Source: Planctomycetaceae bacterium
Lineage (GTDB): Bacteria; Planctomycetota; Planctomycetia; Pirellulales; Pirellulaceae
Assembly: GCA_020638975.1 (NCBI GenBank)
Contig: JACKHN010000004.1
Span: 186,001 to 250,000 of the forward strand
Length of the DNA: 64,000 nt
Direction of reading: 5' to 3'
Part shown: one piece after another, positions 53,415 through 62,030 of the stretch
Layout of the letters: each line of letters begins with the position of its first letter
Position numbering within the stretch: the first letter of the stretch is position 1
The notes under the pieces: model-generated
The model's input: only the letters and a program-made list of their open reading frames with translations
What the model was told of the DNA's origin: nothing
Database searches by the model: none
Position numbers and translations under genes: made by a program

Positions 53415-54318
53415 CTACAGATCGTGTTCGAAAATGTACTTGTGCGCGGAATTGCTGCCACCACCATCGCAGAGCAGCAGGATCGAATCGGCGTCGCCAT
53501 AGCACTGCTGGCCGATGCGGTTCCAATACCACAGCAAACTGTCGCAAGCGAACTGGCTTGTATCGCGAGACAATCCAAGGTTGATGTGCCCACGGTTTCG
53601 GACAGGATCGTAGATGCCGTGAGGAATGATCACGCCGTCAGCCCAACTGGGAAAGTCGTGATCGAATGCTTGGAACGGTTGATTGCAGCGAACTCGGCCA
53701 GCACGGTAAAGCTGGCCCAAATGTTCTTTGGCCTTGGTGTCCACGGAAAAGTACGGGTTGCCCAGAATTTCGTATTCGTCGATCAACGTTGCAATTCGCT
53801 CAAACTGGGCATTGCGGTCGGGATGAGAACCGCCAGCCAAGTCTTTGCGTATCTTCCGCAATCGCAAGCCTTCATCTTCCATCCACTGGCGAATGGTATC
53901 GTCACATACGGGAGTTCCCAACGCGTCCAGTTTCTTCGAGAGGATGGTGGGAGAGAGGTCGGTGAAGACAATGGTTTCGTCGTCGGGGTCGCCCGCTGTC
54001 CGCGTGTCGAGCAACGCGTTCAGATTCTGCTCGGCTGGCGAGTCTGCAGCGATCTTTTTTTCCGACCGGCCCCCGGTCGCCGGACACGTCCCTCGGCAGG
54101 ATCGTTCGGCAAATCGTCAAGTTCAGCGATGCCACGTTCAATGGTACGCGTCGAGCAACGCAATAATTGAGCGACATATTTGATGCCACCGTGGCCCAGT
54201 TGCGTGGCTTCGATCGCCGCGAATCGTCGCTGGTCCTTCTCGGAAAGCGTGGCATAAAACCCACGCAACTTTTGTTTTGTCTCCTGATCCAACCGTCGGA
54301 TAAAATCGATTGCCATCC
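53415..54318 (-). pseudogene. ISAzo13-like transposase, truncated at 3' end, with -1 frameshift site
   Basis: Two minus frames make one transposase. ORF A, from an ATG near 54318, reads MAIDFIRRLDQETKQKLRGF, EATQLGHGGIKYVAQLLRCS, RVRRPGAGRKK. At a run of seven A (complement 54055-54061) the match moves by -1 to ORF B: DLSPTILSKKLDALGTPVCD, GGSHPDRNAQFERIATLIDE, NPYFSVDTKAKEHLGQLYRA, LLLCDGGGSNSAHKYIFEHD. It then stops at 53415, before the usual C-terminal third with the last catalytic residue (HYPP..SKWN..EHRLF-type block). The sequence after the stop belongs to the aldo/keto-reductase upstream region. The remnant cannot transpose by itself. Confidence 0.8.
54055..54061 (-). promoter_or_regulatory. 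Predicted -1 frameshift (slippery) site
   Basis: On the minus strand GG-AAAAAAA-G gives the heptamer A-AAA-AAG. Slipping one base back joins GRKK in frame A to KIAADSPAEQ in frame B, where family similarity resumes. Confidence 0.6.
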
Positions 54319-54585
54319 TTGGCCTCCTGTAGAAAACTGCTGATAACTGCCCCAACAGCAATCTTCTACACGATCTCTCTCCCCAAACAACGCGACAGTA
54401 ATTCATCGGTCAGTGCTTAGTGCGGAAGCGAGCTACGGCCATTTCGCTCGCAAACATGGTGCCAGACCAGCTCCGGACGCCTGTTTTCTTGGAAACTGCG
54501 CAGTCTGGGAGCTATATTAAGAAGATCGTCTCAACTGAACAAATGGGCAGACCGAGACGTGTTGGCTCCCTGAACTCAGGACTTA

Positions 54586-57366
54586 TTGGTGACATTGGTC
54601 GTGTCCACGTGTCAAACAGACCTTATCGGGACGGTGAAAAATCTCGTGCAAAACGAGACTGTTACTGAAGTTGCGCCGTCTCTTGAGTCTCAACTTCCCG
54701 GCCTCGCGGAACTCTGGGCTCAAACCTCGGGCGACCCGAGAATCTGCATCGCGGTTCTCGATGGGCCGGTGGATCTGACGCACCCAAGTCTTCGTGATGC
54801 CGCGCTCACGCAAGTCAACATCGACGAAATCACGGACAGTGGCGGTCCAGCGAAGTCCGACCACGGCACACACGTTGCCAGTGTCATATTTGGAAGTCAC
54901 GATGGCCCCGTCAAAGGGATCGCTCCGAAATGCCGCGGGTTAATTGTGCCGATTTTTCGGTACGGTGCGAATGGCGCGCTCGAACCTTGCACCCAGGAAC
55001 GCTTGGCAAAGGCAATTCGCGTCGCCGCTCGATTCGGTGCCAACGTGATTAATATCAGTGGCGGCCAATTTAGTTCACGTGGCGAAGCGAGTCCGGAACT
55101 ACAAGCTGCGATCGCGGAATGCGGCGAAGATGTCTTGATCGTGGCGGCTGCCGGAAACAACGGCTGCGATTGCTTGCACGTACCGGGCGCTTTGCCGTCG
55201 GTACTTGCGGTTGGTGCGATGAATGCCGAAGGGCGTCCGCTTCCGTTTAGCAATTGGGGTGAGGCTTACCGAGACCAAGGAATCCTTGCGCCCGGTGAAC
55301 GAATTCTTGGCGCGTCGGGAGATGGAGGCGTTAAGGCCCAATCCGGGACGAGTTATTCGACGCCGATCGTTAGCGGTGTCGCAGGGTTGCTACTTAGTTT
55401 ACAGCAGAAGCTGGGAATCGTTCCCAACGCTGAATCCATACGAAATGCCATTTTGGAATCCACTCACGGTTGCGATCCACAGACGGAAACTGAATGCGAG
55501 CGCGTGCTTGCTGGTCGTCTGAACGTAAGTGGTTCCCTTTCCGCAGTTACACGAGGAGCGAATACGATGCAGAACGCGATGAATGGTCCCGCGCCGGCGA
55601 ATCTCCCGATTTCTAGCAGCGCTGTCGCACAGGTCGGGAACGCAGTTGCTGCAAACTCTGTGGAAGCGTCGGCCTGTTGTGGAGGGTGCGTGGGCAAGAG
55701 CGCGCCGTTCGTCTATGCCATCGGCGAGTTGCAATACGATTTTCCTTCGGTCCTGCGAGAACAGTCCGTTCGTCAAAGTATGGACAGTATTGATGCCGAT
55801 CCGAGCCACGTCCCCAGCACTCGCGTGCCGCTTGATTTTCTCCGCCATTTGTTCGGCTACAACGAAGTCGAACTCACGAGTGTAAAGATCGGAGACATCG
55901 ACGAGATTGTGGTGACGTCGCCCAGCTTTCGATTGAAGATCAACACCGCCGAAGGGGATAGATTTCGCTTGAAATATGGCAACCTCAGCACCAAGGACAT
56001 TCTCCCTACAGCAGATGCGGTCAAGATCGACGAAGAGCTTGCGGCACTTTCCAACGTTGGCGAGCATGGTGTTACGGTGACCGACATCACGGCCACGACA
56101 CCCTCCGAGAACAGCGCAATACGCGTCTACCTGGTTGAATTTCAGGCCGCGGCGGTCAGAAGTGTTTTGGAAGTCGATGGCGACTTTGACAGCGTTGCGG
56201 TCGTGGAGCCAAGGGGGCAGTTACGCGTTACGATCTCTGACACAAAGCCGCTTGTTCCCGCCGACGTAGGCCGCCAAATCGCTTTTAATGGTGTCGGGAT
56301 CGGTACCGGCAGCAACCGCAGGCCGTCGGTGCTTAATTCGAGTAACGCGATGATTGTTCGGCAGGTTGAAGCCGCTGACGCGAAGGGGCGACAAGTGATC
56401 TATGTCGAAGCGGATCACGTCGAAGAGAATGTGAAACTCACGATGAGCGAGGCCCACTTCTACATCCCAGTCTCGTATCGGGTGACGAAGGAGCATCGTC
56501 CAAACCTGTATGACGCAAACGCCGTGATTTGGAAGCTGAATCGTGGACAGATGGAGGTCTATGGCATCGTTCCCGAAGGCAACTTCGCCGAATCGGCCTA
56601 CCAGGAACTGGCCGAGTTCTACATGAACCAATGTGGGGTGACTAAGGAAGGATTGAATTTTTACTACTACGAGAAGGCTGGCCGCCGTCTGGGGTGGGAG
56701 TACGGTTGGGACCCTTGTTTCAACGCGCGGGATCAACAGCCTCACGTCAATTCTTGGGAAGATCGAAACGCGAAGGTCGCCAAGACACTGGTCACAGAGC
56801 GGAGCGAGCGAGTGGCGATTCCCGGCGTGTTGCAGGGTGAAGTGCAGTTGATTACTGGGGTGAAACTGCCGGCTATCAAACCCGACATGCGTGGGACCGC
56901 CGATTGGTCGCGAGAGCGGATGCTGGCTGTCTTTCTGGACGCCATTCGTCACTCCTCGTCGGGCGCAGAATGGCCGGAGATTGATCCCAAAATTCTTCGT
57001 AACAAGGTCCAAACGCTGATCGATCGCCTCGACCACGCAGTTCGTAACCCTGGCCTGAGCCCCGAGCATCGTGCCTTAAATCACGCCGCGACGCGTCTTT
57101 TCTATGCGTTAGGCGAAGTTGGCGGCGAGTTGCTTGCAAACGACGCGGGGGCCTTTGACAAAGCGGCGACGAACTATGAACTGGAAGACATCGTCGCGAA
57201 ACCCAGTGAAATTGGCTATGCAGGTTCCGATTGTTGGGACGTAGAAGTCTCGTTCTTTAACCCAAAGAACCGCGAAGAGACGCTCCTGGTCGTATCGCAG
57301 ACGATTGACGTGAACGACACCATTCCGGCTCTAACGGATAAACCTCGCAAATTCCGTCGCCGTTGA
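54586..57366 (+). CDS. Subtilisin-like protease of the cyanobactin PatA/PatG type
   Basis: A 926-codon frame. Residues about 38-320 are a subtilase with the full triad: Asp in CIAVLDGPVDLTHPS, His in SDHGTHVASVIFG, Ser in QSGTSYSTPIVSGVAGL, plus the oxyanion Asn in AAGNNGCDC. PatA-type wording includes PGLAELWAQTSGDPRICIAV. A linker with SVEASACCGGC (residues about 362-372) leads to VYAIGELQYDFPS, an unfamiliar insert (about 410-640), then PatG-like blocks: ANAVIWKLNRGQMEVYGIVP, VAIPGVLQGEVQLITG, NPGLSPEHRALNHAATRLFY and SDCWDVEVSFFNPKNREE. No signal peptide. No ATG: the frame opens with TTG/GTG, and a GTG between 54589 and 54634 is the likely start. Probably processes the peptide encoded 87 bases downstream. 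Confidence 0.9.
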   Translation: MVTLVVSTCQTDLIGTVKNLVQNETVTEVAPSLESQLPGLAELWAQTSGDPRICIAVLDGPVDLTHPSLRDAALTQVNIDEITDSGGPAKSDHGTHVASVIFGSHDGPVKGIAPKCRGLIVPIFRYGANGALEPCTQERLAKAIRVAARFGANVINISGGQFSSRGEASPELQAAIAECGEDVLIVAAAGNNGCDCLHVPGALPSVLAVGAMNAEGRPLPFSNWGEAYRDQGILAPGERILGASGDGGVKAQSGTSYSTPIVSGVAGLLLSLQQKLGIVPNAESIRNAILESTHGCDPQTETECERVLAGRLNVSGSLSAVTRGANTMQNAMNGPAPANLPISSSAVAQVGNAVAANSVEASACCGGCVGKSAPFVYAIGELQYDFPSVLREQSVRQSMDSIDADPSHVPSTRVPLDFLRHLFGYNEVELTSVKIGDIDEIVVTSPSFRLKINTAEGDRFRLKYGNLSTKDILPTADAVKIDEELAALSNVGEHGVTVTDITATTPSENSAIRVYLVEFQAAAVRSVLEVDGDFDSVAVVEPRGQLRVTISDTKPLVPADVGRQIAFNGVGIGTGSNRRPSVLNSSNAMIVRQVEAADAKGRQVIYVEADHVEENVKLTMSEAHFYIPVSYRVTKEHRPNLYDANAVIWKLNRGQMEVYGIVPEGNFAESAYQELAEFYMNQCGVTKEGLNFYYYEKAGRRLGWEYGWDPCFNARDQQPHVNSWEDRNAKVAKTLVTERSERVAIPGVLQGEVQLITGVKLPAIKPDMRGTADWSRERMLAVFLDAIRHSSSGAEWPEIDPKILRNKVQTLIDRLDHAVRNPGLSPEHRALNHAATRLFYALGEVGGELLANDAGAFDKAATNYELEDIVAKPSEIGYAGSDCWDVEVSFFNPKNREETLLVVSQTIDVNDTIPALTDKPRKFRRR

Positions 57367-57453
57367 TTACGCTGAATGGGTGCCGGCGTCGGCTCGCCCG
57401 GCATGTCACAGACAGCTGATAACAGATAACGGATAGAACCCGGAGACCCAACC

Positions 57454-57660
57454 ATGAAGCTTCCGAAACAAGTTCGACCGGAGATGTTCGACCGGTCAGC
57501 CACGATATCTCGCTCACAGACTCCATCAGCGTCGAACGCTGCTGTGTCAGCCCAGAGCATGTGCGACTACCCTGGCCTTGTATGTGGGCCCTGTAGCAAC
57601 GGTTCAAAGATGTGTACGTTCCCGGGGGCCGGTCGCATGCAGTTTCCATGCCCTTGCTAG
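57454..57660 (+). CDS. Putative ribosomal-peptide precursor, Cys-rich C-terminus (68 aa)
   Basis: A 68-residue peptide with ATG behind CCCGGAGACC. The first 35 residues (KLPKQVRPEMFDRSATISRS, then a Ser/Ala/Asn/Gln-rich stretch) look like a leader. The last 33 carry six cysteines in the order CDYPGLVC, GPC, KMC, FPCPC, with many Pro and Gly. The gene lies 87 bases after a PatA/PatG-type protease and is followed by a hairpin. The shape and position fit a processed peptide substrate. I see no heterocyclase (YcaO) gene, so disulfide, macrocyclic or metal-binding products are all possible. Function inferred from context only. Confidence 0.7.
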   Translation: MKLPKQVRPEMFDRSATISRSQTPSASNAAVSAQSMCDYPGLVCGPCSNGSKMCTFPGAGRMQFPCPC

Positions 57661-57718
57661 CAAGCAGCGCCGAATCGGGCGAGCGAATTACATCTGTGAT
57701 GAAAATGAGATTTCAAAG

Positions 57719-57747
57719 AACCGTCCGTAACCTAGTTGCGGACGGTT
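57719..57747 (+). terminator. Hairpin after the peptide gene (terminator or attenuator)
   Basis: AACCGTCCGTAAC (57719-57731) pairs with GTTGCGGACGGTT (57735-57747), a 13-base stem with one mismatch and a 3-base loop. Only a short T stretch follows. It lies 58 bases after the peptide stop, where partial termination would set different levels of peptide and receptor. Confidence 0.65.
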
Positions 57748-57982
57748 TCTCAGTTCTTGGGGCGGCTCGTTGCCTGGACGAATTCAATACAGCCGCTACA
57801 TCTTACCTGACCGATTCGACCCTCACGTAAGACTCTTTGTATCGGTTGTGACGTCCTTGTCGACTAATCCGTTGCTGCGGTTTGTGCCGAAGTTCCATCT
57901 GTAGCAATTCTCCTGAATGGACCGGTTCCGGTTTCTTCTGCACGCCTCGTCGACACTCATCTCACACTACGGATGGAATTCC

Positions 57983-60439
57983 ATGCGTCTCTCCCAGTTC
58001 AGGCAATACTGCCTTGTGAGCGCGTTTGTTTGCTCACGATTCTTTGCTTGTGATCTCCGCGGTCAAGAACCGGATCAACCCGCCGCGGTTGTCACCGAAA
58101 GTGAAGACCAGACAGAGATCGAATTCGCAATCGACTCTGAGAACGACAAGGACGTGAGTTACGAATTGAGTGATTGGCTTCAAGACGCTCAGCCGCCCGC
58201 AATCACTTTTGATCCTCAGGTTGGCTCTCCCGATAGTTCGTCGGCCCTCATCGCGAGCATATTTGGCAGTGACTCTGTCGACGAAAGCCTTCTCAGTCAG
58301 ACACGTCAAGCGCGAGCGATGGCAACAAATGCAGACATCGTGCTCGGAGCGGAGGGTCGGTTTCGTGTGGCGACCGACGGCGGTAGCTTACTAGGCAAGT
58401 CAACGCATACCCGCGGAGTCGCAATTCAGAAGCGAAATCCCATTGTCTCTGATCCGCGAATTCGCGGCGACCGTGTGGGGCGACTTGTTGCCTCTGGGTC
58501 GTACTGGTTCCCAGCTCGGCAAGATTTGGACACGATGTTGAACAAGATCGATTCGCGGCTGATCGAGAACATGATTGTCATTAAAGGGCCGTATAGCGCA
58601 CGCTACGGACCAGGCTTTGACTTTGTTGATTTTCAATTGACTCCCGCGCCACGATACGACGGATATAACTGGGAAGGCAACACCAGCGTCGAGTATCAAA
58701 CGAATGGTGAGCAGTTGTATGGGCGCCAGATGGTGATGGGTGGCGACGCCGATTACGGATACCGCGTGAGCTATGGTCATCGGACCGGGAATGACTACGA
58801 AACGGGAAACGGCTCGAGGCTGCCATCTAGCTACAATTCACGCGACCTCGATTTAGCGCTCGGATACGATCTCACTGATGACAGCAGCCTCGAATTCAAC
58901 TACTTGCGGTTGGATCAGACCGGTGTTGAGTTCCCGGGACTCGTCTATGACATCAACGCACTCGTCACCAACGGTTTCTCGACGACCTACACCGTGGAGG
59001 ATCAAGCGGAGTTTGATTTGCTAACCGTCGAAGGCTGGTTCAACTCAACTCGTTTCAACGGCGATACGTTCGGTGCTGGAAAGAATCGACAGATACCAAG
59101 TCTGGTTAGCCAGCTTTCGCCGTTTAACTTGCCTGCATTCCCCCCCTTCTTTCCAGGTACGAGCCCGGGTAGCGCGATCACCGATGTTGATGCGTACTCG
59201 TCCGGCTACCGCCTTGCGACTAGCTGGGGAGACGCTGACGTAGCGCAGACGACACTCGGAACGGACCTCATTTACCTGGGACAGCAGTTGAATGACATCG
59301 AAAACCCAACGGCTGCTGACGGATTTCCCACTGCGAATTACCCGATTCCTCGCTCACACTCGGAAGACATCGGTTTGTTCGCCGAAGAAACGCGACAAGT
59401 TACCGACCAATTGCACGTCAATCTCGGCGGAAGACTCGACTTCGTGCGCACGGACTCCCGCGAAACGGCTCCCGATTTCTTCGATTACACGGGCGGTGGT
59501 AACACGACCTATTCGGGGATCAAGGAAGCTGGGCTCGAACAGCACTTTACCCTTTGGTCGCTCTATGCAACCACTGCTTATGAAATCAACTCGAATTGGA
59601 CAGCTACTGCCGGTGCCGGCCACGGTCAGCGCCCGCCAACGATGACTGAACTCTACGCCAGCGGTTCATTCATTGGAAGTCTTCAGCCAGGCTTAACAGC
59701 CTTGGAGGGCGATCCAGAACTGAAGCCGGAGAAGCGGACGCAACTTGACTTAGGGTTGCGGGGAGATCTGGGAGAGACTCGACTTTTTGCGAATGCATTC
59801 CACGCATGGATCAACGATTATATCGTTTTCGAATACTGGAACTTCAATGATCCGTTCTACGTCCCGACTCAGTCGCTGCAACAGATTGTTTTGGGAAACA
59901 CAGACTTGGCGACATTCACCGGGTTTGAACTCGCGGTCGAACGAGATCTTCATCAAGGGGTTACGGCATTCGGGTCGCTTTCTTATGTCAACGCTCGCGA
60001 TCAAACGGTGAGCGAAGCGACGCGGTTGGGGGCAATCCGCCGTGCAAACAGTGTCTACGCACCAACCTATACTCCGAACGACCCGCGAAGCGGTGTCACC
60101 GGGACTTCCGAGCAACTTCCTGGAATCGTGCCAATGGAAGCTCGTGTTGGGTTGCGATGGCGCGAACCCGTGAGCGATCCTGGCTGGGGACTCGAATTGG
60201 AGGCACGAATCGTCGCGAAGCAGGATCAAATCGCGACCAGTCTGTACGAGATCGCCACACCGGGTTTCACGATCTGGAACATGCGTGGATTCTGGCGACC
60301 CTACGATGATCTAACGATTATCGCCGGCGTCCAGAACTTCGGTAACAGGTACTACCGCGAGCATCTCGACTACCGCAGCGGCCTCGGCGTGTACCAGCCA
60401 GGATCGAGCTTCTACATGTCAACCGAGTTGACCTATTAG
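57983..60439 (+). CDS. TonB-dependent outer-membrane receptor
   Basis: An outer-membrane receptor of about 818 residues. The ATG at 57983 gives a signal peptide (RLSQFRQYCLVSAFVCSRFF); the ATG at 57917 would add 22 unlikely residues. An acidic N-terminal segment precedes a plug domain with THTRGVAIQKRNPIVSDPRI, GSYWFPARQDLDTMLNKIDS and ENMIVIKGPYSARYGPGFDF. The barrel has many aromatic strands, TAGAGHGQRPPTMTELYASG, a typical turn PEKRTQLDLG, NFGNRYYREHLDYRSGLG and a terminal FYMSTELTY. The ligand is unknown. The gene lies downstream of the protease and Cys-rich peptide, so import or surface display of that peptide is plausible. Confidence 0.92.
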   Translation: MRLSQFRQYCLVSAFVCSRFFACDLRGQEPDQPAAVVTESEDQTEIEFAIDSENDKDVSYELSDWLQDAQPPAITFDPQVGSPDSSSALIASIFGSDSVDESLLSQTRQARAMATNADIVLGAEGRFRVATDGGSLLGKSTHTRGVAIQKRNPIVSDPRIRGDRVGRLVASGSYWFPARQDLDTMLNKIDSRLIENMIVIKGPYSARYGPGFDFVDFQLTPAPRYDGYNWEGNTSVEYQTNGEQLYGRQMVMGGDADYGYRVSYGHRTGNDYETGNGSRLPSSYNSRDLDLALGYDLTDDSSLEFNYLRLDQTGVEFPGLVYDINALVTNGFSTTYTVEDQAEFDLLTVEGWFNSTRFNGDTFGAGKNRQIPSLVSQLSPFNLPAFPPFFPGTSPGSAITDVDAYSSGYRLATSWGDADVAQTTLGTDLIYLGQQLNDIENPTAADGFPTANYPIPRSHSEDIGLFAEETRQVTDQLHVNLGGRLDFVRTDSRETAPDFFDYTGGGNTTYSGIKEAGLEQHFTLWSLYATTAYEINSNWTATAGAGHGQRPPTMTELYASGSFIGSLQPGLTALEGDPELKPEKRTQLDLGLRGDLGETRLFANAFHAWINDYIVFEYWNFNDPFYVPTQSLQQIVLGNTDLATFTGFELAVERDLHQGVTAFGSLSYVNARDQTVSEATRLGAIRRANSVYAPTYTPNDPRSGVTGTSEQLPGIVPMEARVGLRWREPVSDPGWGLELEARIVAKQDQIATSLYEIATPGFTIWNMRGFWRPYDDLTIIAGVQNFGNRYYREHLDYRSGLGVYQPGSSFYMSTELTY

Positions 60440-60575
60440 CGTAGCTCACTCGTCCTCGTAGGTTAGTCACTGCCACCTCTGTAAGCGTCGTTGGTTATGT
60501 TCTCTTGGCGAGAATTCTAGCGGTGGAGACATGATAGTTGCTGCGTATCCTTCCGCGACGCATCGCTAACCGAGC

Positions 60576-60712
60576 ACATGAACGCTGCATTGGCGAAGCA
60601 TGACTACCGGTGGGCATTGGAACTGTCGGATCATCTGAAATGGCTGGACGATAGTGTCAGGAAACTAGCTCGCAAAGTGAACATTGAGGCACTATGGACC
60701 GGCTCACAATAA
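60576..60712 (+). pseudogene. Small remnant resembling the dimerisation domain of an alkylsulfatase
   Basis: ALAKHDYRWALELSDHLKWL followed by DDSVRKLARKVNIEAL resembles the ALAEGDYQWAAELADHLL block of MBL-fold alkylsulfatases. Nothing of the metal-binding domain is present. A short leftover; the match is weak but patterned. Confidence 0.4.
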
Positions 60713-60839
60713 CTTCTTTTTAGTAGGGGTGGGATTGATTGAGCGGACCCCTCTGAACAATGCCGGTTACTTCGACTTATTCCATTGGTGAAAGCCGCGG
60801 CTTCCACCGGAAGTGTTGTATCTTCCGTAAACAACGTGC

Positions 60840-61560
60840 GACACTCCAAACCGCGTGCTCGATTGTTACAAACGTCATTCCGCATGACATCTGTGTCATC
60901 GATGTCCCCTTTCGCAACGCGAATCGATCTTCTTGACAAGCCACGTTCGCAAGGATGCGGACACTCGTCTCACATATCAAAACTCGCGTCTCTAGGATAG
61001 CGTCAGTCCGCAGATGTGACAAAACGACTCTAATGCCGGTTGAAGAACGCCTTGGAACTCGCTGGCGTAAGTTCTTCCGGCGAGCGAAACTGATCCGCAG
61101 ACGCGTCGTTTCGCTTCAAGTTGACTTTCCTTCGAAGTGCTTTAATTCACACACTCCTCGATTGCCGATGAGCGGTGCACTCTCGTGGCAGAACCGAACG
61201 CCACTGTGTCGAAGCCGCGTCTGAATCTCACACCCATCTGGTGGAATCCCCAGCGGACGACGCGGACGCCACGAGGGTAGCCTTAAAGTTCCGCGCCAGT
61301 CGATTTCTCACTCATCGCCTGGAACCTGTTCGACGTTGCAGAATGTGATTCGTTTTTGATTCGCAGGTATCTACTGTCCGCAGTGCGTTAAATACCACGA
61401 TAAACTCGATTCGCCAAGCGGAATCACGTTCGTGCTCGCCCGCACCAACGCAACGTTTCTCGTTTTCTGGTCATTCGCACTCCACTTTCCCTTTGATGGA
61501 TAACGGTTCCACTTCTATGAGGCTCTACGCTGAGCCTGTACAAATTCACCTATGTTCGTC
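60840..61560 (-). pseudogene. Decayed duplicate of the adjacent metallophosphatase gene
   Basis: Compared base by base with 62031-62963, the same landmarks occur in the same order with many small deletions: AAACCGCGTGCTCG, TGTTACAAAC..GTCATTCCGC, GACAAGCCACGTT, GGACACTCGTCTC, CACACCCATCTGGT, TCATCGCCTGGAACCTGTTC, GGTATCTACTG, CGCCCGCACCAACGCAACGT-like and AATTCACCTATG. No open frame survives. Confidence 0.8.
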
Positions 61561-61760
61561 CCGCATTCAGCCTGATCTGTGAAATGGAATGAGTAAGGCC
61601 ATGCATCTGTGATGGCTGGTGGTGGGAACACCCGTTTGATTGCCATTGCTCCACACGCCGCATTTTCTCCCACAGGGAGCCATGTCTTGGCTGTGACGCC
61701 GTCCTTGCAAGGGCAACCTTGCGATCCAGCGCTTCAAGCATGGGTCGAACTAGGAAGCCC

Positions 61761-61790
61761 AAAAAACCGGCGAAAGGTCACTTTCGCCGG
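61761..61790 (-). terminator. Rho-independent terminator, minus strand
   Basis: CCGGCGAAAG and CTTTCGCCGG form a perfect 10-base stem with loop GTCA; on the minus strand it is followed by six T. It lies about 240 bases downstream of the metallophosphatase stop. Confidence 0.75.
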
Positions 61791-61921
61791 ACGGCATCGT
61801 TCAGGTTGCTCCCCACGCGCTCGCGAAACGCGTACCCTTTCGCCTCTGGAACATACCTGACGGATCCCGACAGTTCACGCCTTCCGCGCAAGGAAGGTCG
61901 ACCTCGGTCGTCCGCGCAGTT

Positions 61922-61952
61922 CAAAATGCCGAAGTTATTTCTGACTTATTCC
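61922..61952. repeat. Third partial copy of the ~88-bp repeat (outer box only)
   Basis: AAATGCCGAAGTTATTTCTG followed by ACTTATTC matches the outer box of the repeats at 32972 and 37300. The palindromic part upstream is at best degenerate (GGTCGTCCGCGCAGTTC). Confidence 0.7.
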
Positions 61953-62030
61953 TATTCGGTTGACCAAGCCGCTGGCTTCAATTTCGTGAAGTTGTTGGGT
62001 TCATCTTCCAAATCAACAGTGCGATTCACA

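Noticed and set aside
53424..54170. Plus-strand frame of 248 codons
   Set aside because: Antisense shadow of the ISAzo13-like transposase; no domain of its own.
56221..57069. Minus-strand frame of 282 codons opposite the protease
   Set aside because: Shadow of the PatA/PatG-type coding sequence; low-quality composition.
60777..61224. Short frames on both strands between 60.8 and 61.2 kb as small genes
   Set aside because: They fall in the decayed metallophosphatase copy, and their residues do not match the parent protein's frame for more than a few codons.
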